Source: Nymphaea colorata
Taxonomy: Eukaryota > Streptophyta > Magnoliopsida > Nymphaeales > Nymphaeaceae
NCBI RefSeq assembly: GCF_008831285.2
Contig: NC_045148.1
Coordinates: 15,228,802 to 15,292,801 of the forward strand
Length of the DNA stretch: 64,000 nucleotides
Direction: 5' to 3'
Under the pieces are notes generated by a model. That model saw only the letters and a program-made list of their open reading frames with translations. It did no database searches and was not told the DNA's origin. Positions within the stretch are counted from its first letter, which is position 1; each line of letters begins with the position of its first letter. A program made the translations under genes and the position numbers. Shown piece after piece: positions 35,330-45,656 of the stretch.

Positions 35330-38089
35330 ATGGTTGAAACTAGATCGCAAGCTAAGCAGACTCCTCAAAACGAGGCTTCATCCTCTGAACTCCGTCCAGA
35401 AACACTTGGCCTCCCAGCAATCGAGCCAGAAGCTTACTATATGTTCCGTTTGTTCATGGAGCGATTTATGAAGGAGCAAGAAGAGCAAAAGGCTTTGATG
35501 GTTACTCCAGAGACGGATAATGAAAAGACTGCCAAGCAGAAAAGAAAGAAGAAAAACAAGTCTTTTGTTGAGGATGAAGACCATTTGAGTTCAGATTCGA
35601 CAACTAGTAAGGAAGAAAAACCCGAACTGTCTTCTCTCAAAAAGAAAAAGACAACAAAGAAAAATAAAAAGGGAAAAGATGTTATGATAGAAAACAGCTC
35701 ACCCAGTCCTATCACCACTGAAAGTTCGGAAGAGAAGCCCAAAAGGAAGAGAAAACCTACCAAGAAAGTAAAAAAGACAAAGAAATACATCACTAGCAGC
35801 AGCTCAGACAGTGAGAGTTCTGAAGAAAAAGTAAAGGAGATCAAGGGCAAAAAGAAAAAGACCAGGCCAGAATTGGTCGAATCAAGTGATGATGAAAGTC
35901 CGACTAAGCGCAGATTCTACGAAATGGAGAAAAGAATGAACAATCTTGAGCTTAGGGGGAAGGGGAAACGTTCATACTCATGTGAGGACTACTACCTTGG
36001 CATTGAAGGAGACGAAGACGTGAAAGGCTTGCCCAGAGAATTCATCAGATATGATGGAACCACCTGTCCACACGTTCATCTTTCAACCTTTTTCAATGAT
36101 TGCTACAAAATTCGGACAAATAACAGAGCTTTGTTCCGATATTTTCCAAGAAGTCTTGAAGGCATTGCCGCACAATGGTATAAAGAAAATATCAATCCAA
36201 TCGAGCTGAAGGAGTTTGACAAGTTGATTAACATGTTTGTTGAAAGATTTGAACAAAATGCTCCCATGGCTCCAACCCTCAGTACCATTTGCAGTCTTCG
36301 TCAGAAACAGGGAGAAAAGGCTCGAGAATTCATCCAAAAATGGAGAATGCAATGCAATAAGATGAAGGAGCCCATTTCTGAGACACAAGCCTTGTCACTC
36401 ATTAGGAAAAATCTTGCCCAACCCTTGAAAAGTCTCATCCGCAATGCCCCGATCAAAACCTTTGCTGAGTTAATTGAACAAGCAAACTCGATAGAAGAAG
36501 GGATTGAGGAAGGAGATTTTGATGGAATTATTGCTCCTAAGTACAAAGAAGATGGAAAGAAAGGAGGAAGGACACAACTGCCTGCACAATTCATAGCCAA
36601 TGCTGGCATTAGAAAGGACCATGATAATAACTACAAGCATGACAAGGGAGTCAGTTTCAAGAAGAACACACAGTTTCTCAAAGGCGACGATGAAAGGAAG
36701 AACAAACACCCAGGTTGGAGCTACGACCGAAAATTCACTCCTCTGAGCCAGTCTCGGGAGAAGATCCTGGAATACCTTCTCGCCAAAGGAACTATCGTCT
36801 TGCCAAAAGTGTCAGAGCCTCCGAAAATGATGGGAGGAAATAAAGAAAAACTGTGCAAGTTTCATCGTACCCCTGGTCATGACACTGAGGATTGTTTTGT
36901 TCTCAAAAATATTATTCAAGACTTCATCAACAAAGATCTCAAGATTTGTGATGATAGTACCCCTGAGATACTAAGGAATCCATTCCCTGACCACGGAAAG
37001 GCGGTAGTAGCCATGATCACTACAGTCACTCCACTTCCGTACCATCCACAAGAGCACATTCGACCTTATATTGGGAGCAGCTCACACAAAATCATGGTGG
37101 TAGACCAAGGTAAGGAACCTCTAGATTTCATTGCTATGATGAAAGGCAGGATAGAAAGTTTGCCCAAGAAACTTCCTATGATTCCAAAGACTTTTATCTT
37201 ACAAGGCGACGAATCATCAAATGACTCCTCAGATGAAGATCCATGCTATTTGGACGTTCTCCCCTTGGAAGAGCGTATGGATGAGGGAGACTCGATTCAA
37301 GCTTCTAAAAATCAGTCAATTACCTTCTCAGAAAAAGACCTCTCAAAATGGGGATATTTCCATGAAGATGCTCTTTACATCGTTGTTCAGGTCAATGGGA
37401 TGACGGTGCCACATGTTTTGATTGATGGAGGAAGTGGTTTGAATATTTGTCCTGATCTCACGGCTAAAACATTGGGGTTTCGTGAAAACGAATATCGTTC
37501 TGATAATACCAAGATCTACGGATACGATGGCCGAGGCATGAACAGCAAAGGTACCCTCGACATGAATGTGATCATTGAAAATACTAGCCATTGCATTGTA
37601 TTTCATGTGGTAGACGTACCACCATCATACAACCTGCTTTTGGGACGACCTTGGATCCATCAAGTACGAGCGATCCCATCCACTCTTCATCAATGCCTAA
37701 AATGGAATTTTGGTCCATCAGTCATCACTGTCCGTGCTGAGGATCCGGTCAAGAGGTTGATGCAACCTATGCTCCCTAGGCCAATTGATCCGGTAGATGT
37801 ACCGAGCATAAGAACAACAAAGGACAGACCTTTGGAAGAATGGATGCAGAACATGGAGATAGAGGAACCATCCGGGAATGCTTATGCTATTTCAAGCAAT
37901 CGTGCAAGTTACCAAGAACACCTATTGTATGTTCATTTCATGAAAAACCCCAAGGGTTTTCAGTTGCTTCTGAAAGGTGGCTACCGTCCATTCACTGGCC
38001 TTGGGAAAAATGAAGATGGCATCTTGCAACCAATTAGCATATCTTTTCAGATGAACATGAGAGGACTGGGATATCATGAAGGAATTTGA
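35330..38089 (+). CDS. Gag-protease polyprotein with G-patch-like tail
   Basis: This 919-aa frame starts at ATG 35330; a TTG five codons upstream is in frame but unlikely as start. Residues about 70-205 are very Lys/Ser/Glu-rich with strings such as KQKRKKKNK and SSSSDSESSEEK, possibly nuclear-targeting or phosphorylated. The Retrotrans_gag core follows at about 225-350 (LSTFFNDCYKI, AAQWYKENI, REFIQKWRMQCNKM). C509 begins a C-x2-H-x4-H-x4-C motif that substitutes for the usual knuckle. The retropepsin active site is D699-G-G-S. The last ~45 residues (GGYRPFTGLGKNEDGI, RGLGYHEGI) resemble a G-patch. It would form the particle and cleave the polyproteins. The ORF1 stop lies 170 bases upstream. 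Confidence 0.85.
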   Translation: MVETRSQAKQTPQNEASSSELRPETLGLPAIEPEAYYMFRLFMERFMKEQEEQKALMVTPETDNEKTAKQKRKKKNKSFVEDEDHLSSDSTTSKEEKPELSSLKKKKTTKKNKKGKDVMIENSSPSPITTESSEEKPKRKRKPTKKVKKTKKYITSSSSDSESSEEKVKEIKGKKKKTRPELVESSDDESPTKRRFYEMEKRMNNLELRGKGKRSYSCEDYYLGIEGDEDVKGLPREFIRYDGTTCPHVHLSTFFNDCYKIRTNNRALFRYFPRSLEGIAAQWYKENINPIELKEFDKLINMFVERFEQNAPMAPTLSTICSLRQKQGEKAREFIQKWRMQCNKMKEPISETQALSLIRKNLAQPLKSLIRNAPIKTFAELIEQANSIEEGIEEGDFDGIIAPKYKEDGKKGGRTQLPAQFIANAGIRKDHDNNYKHDKGVSFKKNTQFLKGDDERKNKHPGWSYDRKFTPLSQSREKILEYLLAKGTIVLPKVSEPPKMMGGNKEKLCKFHRTPGHDTEDCFVLKNIIQDFINKDLKICDDSTPEILRNPFPDHGKAVVAMITTVTPLPYHPQEHIRPYIGSSSHKIMVVDQGKEPLDFIAMMKGRIESLPKKLPMIPKTFILQGDESSNDSSDEDPCYLDVLPLEERMDEGDSIQASKNQSITFSEKDLSKWGYFHEDALYIVVQVNGMTVPHVLIDGGSGLNICPDLTAKTLGFRENEYRSDNTKIYGYDGRGMNSKGTLDMNVIIENTSHCIVFHVVDVPPSYNLLLGRPWIHQVRAIPSTLHQCLKWNFGPSVITVRAEDPVKRLMQPMLPRPIDPVDVPSIRTTKDRPLEEWMQNMEIEEPSGNAYAISSNRASYQEHLLYVHFMKNPKGFQLLLKGGYRPFTGLGKNEDGILQPISISFQMNMRGLGYHEGI

Positions 38090-38370
38090 AGAAGATCTTG
38101 GGGGCTGATAGTATTCACTTTTGTTTCAAAATCCTCCCATGAATTTTGTAATTTTGAACATCTTTTTGTCTCGTCTCATGAGAGAACCCATTCTATGAAC
38201 TAAGAACTTTTTTTTTATATATATGCAAATGCAAGTAATTTTTTGTTGTCAATTTCGTCCAACTCTTTCCTTTATCCTCTTTACAGGATGTCGGAACTCA
38301 ATATGTCTCAGTTTATTCTTTTTCCACGAAAGTCCCCCAGAAAGCATTTATCGAACAAGCAGTCGGTGAA
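38090..38370 (+). other. Protease-pol junction, possible intron end
   Basis: These 281 bases separate the Gag-protease stop from the first Pol ATG, and Pol is in a different frame. A good acceptor-like site, TCCTCTTTACAG, ends at 38286, and the Pol frame is open from there (DVGTQYVSVYSF) into the ATG at 38371. Ogre elements are known to splice out an intron at this location. No convincing donor could be assigned by eye, so reinitiation or frameshifting remains possible. Confidence 0.45.
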
Positions 38371-41300
38371 ATGGAACCTATGGCAATACCCGAGTCAGAA
38401 TTACCAGAATTCACTCAGATTCAGAAACAAGAGCATCCCTCATCTTTGGTGAATGATCCAATTGAAGAAATTAATATTGGAACCAGTGAAGATCCTAAAA
38501 TTCTTCAAATTGGCACCAGTTTGTCAGCGAATGAGAAGAAAAGATTGGTGGACTTTCTTATAAGTAACCAAGAAGCTTTTGCTTGGACTTATGAAGATAT
38601 GCCAGGCTTAGACCCCCAATTGGTTGAACATCGTTTGCCCTTAAATCCTAATTGCAAGCCGATTAAGCAAAAATTGCGCAAGCTTGACCCTCGACTAGAA
38701 GGCCCTGTAAAAGAAGGACTAGAGGACTTGCTAAAGGCAAAATTCATTCGTGCCATCGATTACCCCGAATGGTTGGCGAACATCGTGGTGGTCCCCAAGA
38801 AAAATGGCAAAGTTAGGTTGTGCATCGACTTTCGAGACTTGAACAAAGCCACACCGAAGGATGATTATCCTCTTCCAAACATTGATCTATTGGTAGACAG
38901 TACTGCAGGCCATGCAATGTTTTCTTTCATGGATGGATATTCGGGATATAATCAAATCAAATTAGCAGTCAAAGATCAACCTAAGACCGCTTTTACTACA
39001 CCATGGGGTACTTTTTGTTACACGGTAATGCCATTTGGGTTGAAGAATGCTGGAGCAACCTATCAAAGAGCCATGGCCGCCATCTTCCATGACCAGATGC
39101 ATAAAATCATGGATGCATATATCGATGACATATTGATCAAATCCAAGACAAGAGAAGATCACATTGAAACTCTTGCCCAAGTATTCGAGAGGCTTTTACA
39201 GTACAAGCTTCGCCTGAATCCTCAAAAATGTGTGTTTGGGGTTGAGTCAGGCAAACTGTTGGGTTTCATGGTCAGTAAGAAGGGAATTGAAATGGATCTT
39301 ACAAAAGCCAAGGCAATAATCGATATGCCACCACCTACCAATATCAAGGAGTTGCGAAGCTTGCAAGGACGAATCCAATCCATCAGACGATTCATTTCCA
39401 ATCTGGCCATGAGATGCGAGCCATTCAACCAGCTACTGAGGAAAGGTGTCAAGTTTGAATGGGGTTTTGAATGCCAACAGTCATTCGAAAGGATCAAGAA
39501 ATACCTTCTAAATCCACCAATTCTAAAACCACCAACGTTGGGAAGACCACTGCTGCTTTACATCACAGTGAATGAGTCAGCATGTGGCGGCTTTTTGGCA
39601 CAATATGAGGAAGGAAGTCGCATCGAATATGCAATCTATTACATTAGCAAGACTTTTGTTCAGTACGAAAAGAAGTACTCTCCAATAGAGAAAACTTGTC
39701 TGGCATTGGTTTGGATGTGTCAGAAGTTGAGACATTACTTATTGGCTTGTGAGGTCAAGATACTCTCCAAACTAAATCCTCTCAAGTACATCTTGGAACA
39801 ACCATTCCTTAATGGGCGTATCGCAAAATGGCAAGTTCTGTTGATGCAATATGATCTTGAATATGTGTCTCAAAAGTCAATCAAAGGACAAACAATTGCG
39901 GATCAGTTAGCAGACTTCCCTCAGTACGAAGAAATCAGAACAAATGATGAGTTTCCAGATGAACATGTACTAAGATTGGAAACGGTTTCGACATGGAAGA
40001 TGTACTTTGACGGGTCCAGAAATGTGATGGGAGCAGGCATAGGCATCTTACTCATCACTCCAGAATGCGAAATGATCCCGTACTCTTTGAAACTTGATTT
40101 TCCATGTACCCATAACATGGCTGAATATGAAGCCCTCATACAAGGACTTCGTTCTTTATTGAGTTTTCAAGTGAAAAGAGTGCATGCCTTCGGCGACTCT
40201 CAGCTTATTATAAACCAAGTGAATGGAGAATGGCAAGTCAAAGATGAAAAGTTGGTGCCATATCAAGAAATTGCTACCTCCTTAATCTGTCAATTCGAAG
40301 AAGTACAATTGGCTCACGTAAAGAGAGAAGGTAACCCTATTGCGGATGGCCTCGCGAGCTTAGGATCAACCATCACTTTTCGAACCAATGAAGCAATCCG
40401 CTCTTTTGAGATTGGAAGATTAGAACACCCTGCTTTTGAAACGATGGCGCATGTTCATCATATCCAAGGGGGGGATACGCCTTGGTACCATGACATCAAA
40501 AGGTATATTGAAAGCGGAGAATTCCCGACTGAAATGTCTAAAAATGAACAAAAAGCAATACAACGTATGTCAGCAAGGTACTTTATCCTAGCAGGGGTAT
40601 TATACAGACGTGGATTTAGCACTGAATACTCTCGGTGCCTTGATGAAGATGAGGCAAAGAAAGTAATCGAAGAATCACATCGAGGAGATTGTGGAGGCCA
40701 TGTTGGTTACCAAACCCTCACCAAACAAATAATTCGAGCAGGGTATTATTGGCCTACCATGCAAAAAGATTGTCACCAATTTGTCAAAAGATGCAAAGAA
40801 TGTCAACTGCATGCTCCAGTAATTCATGCCCCAGCATCTCACTTGCATTCTGTGACATCTCCTTGGCCGTTTTCAATGTGGGCCTTTGACGTAGTCGGAC
40901 CGATATCCCCTGCAGCTTCTAACGGCCATAAGTATTTTCTTGCTGCAACAGATTATTTTACCAAGTGGGTAGAAGTCGTCACACTTAGAACGGTGGAAGG
41001 ACGTCATGTAGTGTCCTTCATTCACAAAAATCTTCTTTGCAGATTTGGAGTCCCTCATGATATAGTATCAGACAATGGAACTCATTTCAAGAATGAAAAG
41101 ATGAGGCAGTTGTGCAGCAAATACCACATCACGCACCATTTTTCAGCTCCTTATTACCCCCAAGGCAATGGACAAGCAGAGGCTACCAACAAGATCCTGA
41201 TCCGCATCTTGGAACGGACAGTAGAAACAGGAAGAGATTGGCATGAAAAGATGCACAACGCTCTATGGGCATATCGCACCACTATGAGAACTCCAACAAA

Positions 41301-41730
41301 TGCCACTCCAGCAGAGCTAGTCTATGGAACAGAAGTGGTTCTACCATTACATGTGTTGAAACCTGCTTTGAAGTTCGCTTCTCTCATAGAGCTCCCTCTT
41401 ACTCAATATCAACAAAAAAGGCTAATGCAACTCGATTTGCTAGATGAAAAGAGGCTAAAAGCGGCTGAACATGCTGAAGCTTATCGCCAAAGGGTAGCCA
41501 GACAATTTGCCAAGTCAGTTATCGAGAGACAGTTCAAAGTGAATGATTCGGTCCTACGATCTGCAGTGTACCTGAGAGGACGACCACGAGGCAAGTGGGC
41601 ACCAAATTGGGAAGGCCCATATGTCATTAAGGAAGTTTTGCCCCACAATTCATACCGACTAATTGATGCTGATGGGGTGGAATTTGCCGATCCTGTTAAT
41701 GCCCTTCACCTCAAGAAATTTTATGCCTAG
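38371..41730 (+). CDS. Pol: RT, RNase H, second RNase H, integrase
   Basis: This uninterrupted 1119-aa polyprotein starts at the first ATG after an acceptor-like site. RT (about 95-300) has the first Asp at 188 (FMDGYSGYNQI) and Y250-I-D-D. The tethered RNase H (about 390-500) reads YITVNESACGG where a catalytic Asp is expected, so it looks inactive. An archaeal-type RNase H follows with a full catalytic set D547, E585, D609, D659; the second RNase H is the hallmark of the Tat/Ogre lineage. Integrase has H770/H777...C808/C811 and D840, D901, E937 (D,D-35-E). The C-terminal GPYVIKEV domain ends LHLKKFYA with no chromodomain. Confidence 0.92.
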   Translation: MEPMAIPESELPEFTQIQKQEHPSSLVNDPIEEINIGTSEDPKILQIGTSLSANEKKRLVDFLISNQEAFAWTYEDMPGLDPQLVEHRLPLNPNCKPIKQKLRKLDPRLEGPVKEGLEDLLKAKFIRAIDYPEWLANIVVVPKKNGKVRLCIDFRDLNKATPKDDYPLPNIDLLVDSTAGHAMFSFMDGYSGYNQIKLAVKDQPKTAFTTPWGTFCYTVMPFGLKNAGATYQRAMAAIFHDQMHKIMDAYIDDILIKSKTREDHIETLAQVFERLLQYKLRLNPQKCVFGVESGKLLGFMVSKKGIEMDLTKAKAIIDMPPPTNIKELRSLQGRIQSIRRFISNLAMRCEPFNQLLRKGVKFEWGFECQQSFERIKKYLLNPPILKPPTLGRPLLLYITVNESACGGFLAQYEEGSRIEYAIYYISKTFVQYEKKYSPIEKTCLALVWMCQKLRHYLLACEVKILSKLNPLKYILEQPFLNGRIAKWQVLLMQYDLEYVSQKSIKGQTIADQLADFPQYEEIRTNDEFPDEHVLRLETVSTWKMYFDGSRNVMGAGIGILLITPECEMIPYSLKLDFPCTHNMAEYEALIQGLRSLLSFQVKRVHAFGDSQLIINQVNGEWQVKDEKLVPYQEIATSLICQFEEVQLAHVKREGNPIADGLASLGSTITFRTNEAIRSFEIGRLEHPAFETMAHVHHIQGGDTPWYHDIKRYIESGEFPTEMSKNEQKAIQRMSARYFILAGVLYRRGFSTEYSRCLDEDEAKKVIEESHRGDCGGHVGYQTLTKQIIRAGYYWPTMQKDCHQFVKRCKECQLHAPVIHAPASHLHSVTSPWPFSMWAFDVVGPISPAASNGHKYFLAATDYFTKWVEVVTLRTVEGRHVVSFIHKNLLCRFGVPHDIVSDNGTHFKNEKMRQLCSKYHITHHFSAPYYPQGNGQAEATNKILIRILERTVETGRDWHEKMHNALWAYRTTMRTPTNATPAELVYGTEVVLPLHVLKPALKFASLIELPLTQYQQKRLMQLDLLDEKRLKAAEHAEAYRQRVARQFAKSVIERQFKVNDSVLRSAVYLRGRPRGKWAPNWEGPYVIKEVLPHNSYRLIDADGVEFADPVNALHLKKFYA

Positions 41731-41865
41731 TTCTCTTGTATTCATTTTCCAATCAATGTCAAACATTTGTGTTTCCACATCGACTATTCAATCTAGATTC
41801 TTCCCAGTTGTAAAACATGACAATTACACTGGGGCATTTTTATTTTTATCGCTCAGGGCTTGAGA

Positions 41866-42155
41866 GCAACCCGTGCAGGTAAAGGGTTAAACCCGCAATA
41901 TGAGGGCAACCCATGCAGGCAAGGGTTAAACCTGCAATGCTAGCCAAAGCAACCCATGCAGGCAAAGGGGTTAAACCTGTGCTACAAGCCAAAGCAACCC
42001 ACACAGTTAAAGGGTTCAACTTGTGATGCAAGTCAAGGCAACCCATTCAGGGGGGTTAATCCTGAATTTGAAATCGGCAAACCCATGCAGGTAAGGGGTT
42101 AAACCTGCAATTTAAGCTCAAACAACCCATTCAAGTAAGGGGTAAAGCCTGAAAC
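41866..42155 (+). repeat. Seven tandem hairpin units before the polypurine tract
   Basis: Units of about 40 bp each contain a short stem around a conserved loop AAGGGGTTAAA. Stems include TGCAGG/CCTGCA (units 2 and 6), ATTCAGG/CCTGAAT (unit 5) and CAGG/CCTG (unit 3). The G-C to T-A swap between units 2 and 5 keeps pairing. The array is 135 bases after the pol stop and about 80 before the polypurine tract. A role in RNA packaging, stability or 3'-end formation is possible but unproven. Confidence 0.75.
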
Positions 42156-42235
42156 ATCTCTATGAAAATATCTTGCTTGAAAAATTTGTGGCGTTTATCT
42201 TTGTCACTAAGCACGGCTAACACCGGCTTATTAAC

Positions 42236-42248
42236 AAAGAGGGGCATC
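42236..42248 (+). promoter_or_regulatory. Polypurine tract
   Basis: AAAGAGGGGCATC abuts the 3' LTR start TGTAATC. It is the plus-strand primer for reverse transcription. Equivalent tracts precede 8123, 20662, 29765 and 54782. Confidence 0.8.
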
Positions 42249-45200
42249 TGTAATCACCCCAAATTTTTCTAAAGGACTATGATGTTTTATCCAAGTGCGA
42301 AATTCAAATTTAGGCACAAGATTTCCAAAATACTACTCTCAGATCCAAATTAAATCCAAAATAGAACTCTCAGATCCAAATTAAATCCAAAATACTACTT
42401 TTAGATCCAAAACCCAAGTTCAGATCCAAATCAATCATTTAAGACCGATTTGCCCCTCCTTTTGACCATAAAACCTCCTTTAGAGGGTGATTTTAGTCTT
42501 TTTCAAACAAGACCGATTTGCCCCTCTTTTGACCAAAAAACCTTCTTTTAGAGGGTGATTTTAGTCTTTTTAAACAAGACCGATTTGCCCCTCCTTTTGA
42601 CCAAAAAACCTTCTTTTAGAGGGTGATTTTAGTCTTTTTTAAACAAGACCGATTTGCCCCTCCTTTTGACAAAAAACCTTCTTTTAGAGGTGATTTTAGT
42701 CTTTTTGGTAAACAAGACCGATTTGCCCCTCCTTTTGACCAAAAAACCTTCTTTTAGAGGGTGATTTTAGTCTTTTTGGGTGGACAAGACTCATTTGCCC
42801 TTCCTTTTGGCCAAAAAATCTCTTTTTGGAGGGTGATTTTAGTCTTTTTAGGTCAAAAAAATTCAAATTTTGGGTTTTGGCTCCAAAATCCTCTATAAAT
42901 ACCCCCATATCCCCCCTCTTGGGCAAGATTGGTCCTTGGGAGAAACTCTAGTGTATTCTCACTTGAAGACTTAGAGTTTCTCTTGAGCTCTCTCTCTCTC
43001 TCCCTCTTCCTCTTTTCATTTCCTTCTCCAACTTAGAGCAAGCACTTTTGGAGCTTCATTCAAAAGGGGATCTTCAAGTGAAGGTGTTCATCTTCCTTAA
43101 GTCATTTCCTATTAGAGGTATGTAATCTTCATCTCTCTCATTTCTCTCTTCTTTCTTTTCATTAATGTTCTTATTATTATGTTATTTCTTTCTCTTAAAC
43201 ATAGTGTTGTTGTTGTTTTCATTTTTCTTCTCATCTTCATCTCCCCATGGCCAAAGGAGATAGCACTCAACCTCTTTTTAGAGACAAGAGCTATGCTCAA
43301 ATGCACCGGGAGCATGAGAAGATGAGATGATATCTTATTTTATGATTAAATCATGTTCTTTCAAGTATTCTTGTTGTTCTTGTTCTTTCTCTATATTAAT
43401 ATCTTATTGCTCTTTCTTCTCTTCAATAATATATTCTTGTTGTTGTTATTCTTTTCCTTAATGAATATATTTTTGTTGTTATTGTTATTTCATTTCTTCA
43501 ATAGTCTTGTCCTTGTTATTTTCTTTTTTTTTTTCTTTCTTCTTCCTCTTTCCATGACCAAAGGAGATAGCCCTCAATCTCTTTTTAGAGACAAGAGGCT
43601 ATGCTCAAGTGCATTGGGAGTGTGAAAAGATGAGAAGATCTTTCGTTTCATGATTGAATCATGTTTTCTCTTTTATTAAATATAACATTGTATCTCTTTC
43701 TATATTTTCTTCTCATCTTCATCTCCCCACGGCTAAAAAAGGTAGCTCTCAATCTCTTTTTAGAGACAAGAGGCTATACTCAAAGTGCACCGGGAGCATG
43801 GAAAGATGAGATGATCTTTCATTTTAATCATGTTCTTTCTTTTCATGAATACATTCTTATTGTTTTTTTTTTGTTTCCTCTTATTTTCCTCTCTTCCTCA
43901 TTTCTCCATGGCCAAAAGAGATAGCTCTCAATCTTTATTTTAGAGTCAAGAGGCTATACTCAAGTGCACCGGGAACATGAGAAGATGAAGTGGTATATCA
44001 ATTCATAGTTACATCATGTCTTCCTCCTAATTGAACTTTGCTTTTTCCATCATTCTCTTTCTTTCTTTCATTCCTTGAATGTTATCTATAAATTATGCAC
44101 GCATGATTGCTTGGTTCTTTACTTACATGTGAATGTATGGCGGGAATGAGAGTGTGGTTTGGGATCTTTATTTTCATATTAATTTTTGAGGTTGGGACTT
44201 GTCCAACCCGGGATAAACCCTCACGAAAATGTACATGTTAATATGCATTTTCATGACATTTTGCGCTAGATTCTTTCTTAATCATCACATTAGGAACCCT
44301 AACGAGTGCTTCGTTATGTTGCTTGTTTTCTTTCATACCCAACGGTGGAAGAAATATATCCCTTACAACAAACTAAATAATAACATTCTATACTTATATA
44401 AATCATATTTTCCAAAACATTTTCAAAAAGAACCTTCTAATATGGCCTTAGGGACTTAGCTTAGACTCTTGCATGAGTCCAAGCTCCCCTCCGGCCCACA
44501 TTAAATTTGAAGTTGGTAATTTTAAGTTGTTCCTTGATTTTTTTTTTAATCTTGTGAAGGTATGGATGTATACACATGTTATATACATTTATGCCAACAT
44601 GATGACCCCCATCTTTCTCTCTCTATGCTTTCACTTTCTATTTTATAAATTTTCATATGTGCATGAATACGTATGTACATGTGTTCCATCTCCTCTCTTT
44701 CAAATATTTATTCCTCTTTTCAAGACAAAAATCTTCTCTTATAACATTTCTCATACCCATATATGCGTATGATATTTTTCTTTTCCTCTAAAATCTCTCT
44801 TTCTCTTCGAATCAATACATCTTTTTCTCTTTATATGTGATGATATGTACACAAGTATGCATGTTTTCTCTATATCTCTCTCTTTCCTTTCATAAGAGTG
44901 TTTTATCTTTGTATTCTTCTTAACATTCTCATCTCATGAACTTTCTATTTACCAACTTCAATAAGACCACAAATCAAGTAATGACCCAATATTGGAATCA
45001 TGCTTGATGGTCTACAATCTCTATCCATTTTCAAAAACTTTTCCTTCTTATATATAATAATTATAACAACGAAATCTTAGATGTATGTTGTGGTAGGAAT
45101 GATATTAGATGAATGTTGTGGTAGGAATGTTTTACTTTTTTTTCAATCATATAGGGTAAATGCATTCATGCATTCTCACCCACTTTATTTCACTTATGAT

Positions 45201-45656
45201 CACAGCACCTCTCTAAAGGAACTTAAGCAAGAAGGGATGGAGCTCTAGCTAGGTGGTAACCGAATTAGAGCAAAATCTCAAACCTACTTAAAGTCTTAAG
45301 AGAACACTAAAGTGATTTCAAAATGTTTTCACAAGTTTTTCAAATGATATTTACTAGTTTCACTTTTTCCTCAAAACATTTCACATTTTCAAGCAATTCT
45401 TCAAGAACCCTTTCAAAAGTTTGAAACTCCAAACTTTCAATATTTTCTACACCGCATATAGAATCGAAAAGATGTTTTAGTTAAAACGAAATGCATCAAT
45501 GATAAACATAGTCCTTGGGTTGATTACCCCCGGTAAAGGCACCAGGAACGGTCGATCCTCGTACCGACGGGCGAGTCCCTTTCTTTCCTCTTTCAAAACA
45601 AAAACCTTATTTTTCTGGAGCACTCCAAAACCAATGAAAATTTTGGGATGCAAACA
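42249..45656 (+). repeat. LTR 4 (3' LTR of the intact element, 3408 bp)
   Basis: It starts TGTAATCACC after the polypurine tract and ends GCAAACA before the next primer site (45659), so it is shared with the following defective copy. Substitution markers place it with LTR 3. TATA box at 42894-42901; micro-ORF units at about 43245-43985. Length differences from LTR 3 are mostly U3 repeat and homopolymer indels. Confidence 0.88.

Larger units (their letters stand above)
29765..45656 (+). mobile_element. Coding-intact Ogre/Tat-like element
   Basis: This ~15.9-kb unit has two LTRs of the same sub-lineage (shared markers such as CATAGTGTTG, CCCAACGGTGG, TACATGTGTTCC), a primer site, three long uninterrupted frames (ORF1 406 aa, Gag-protease 919 aa, Pol 1119 aa) and a polypurine tract. 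All motifs needed for reverse transcription and integration are present. It has no target duplication of its own, because it lies within the array. It could be competent to transpose if transcribed; nothing in the sequence shows whether it is silenced. Confidence 0.85.
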
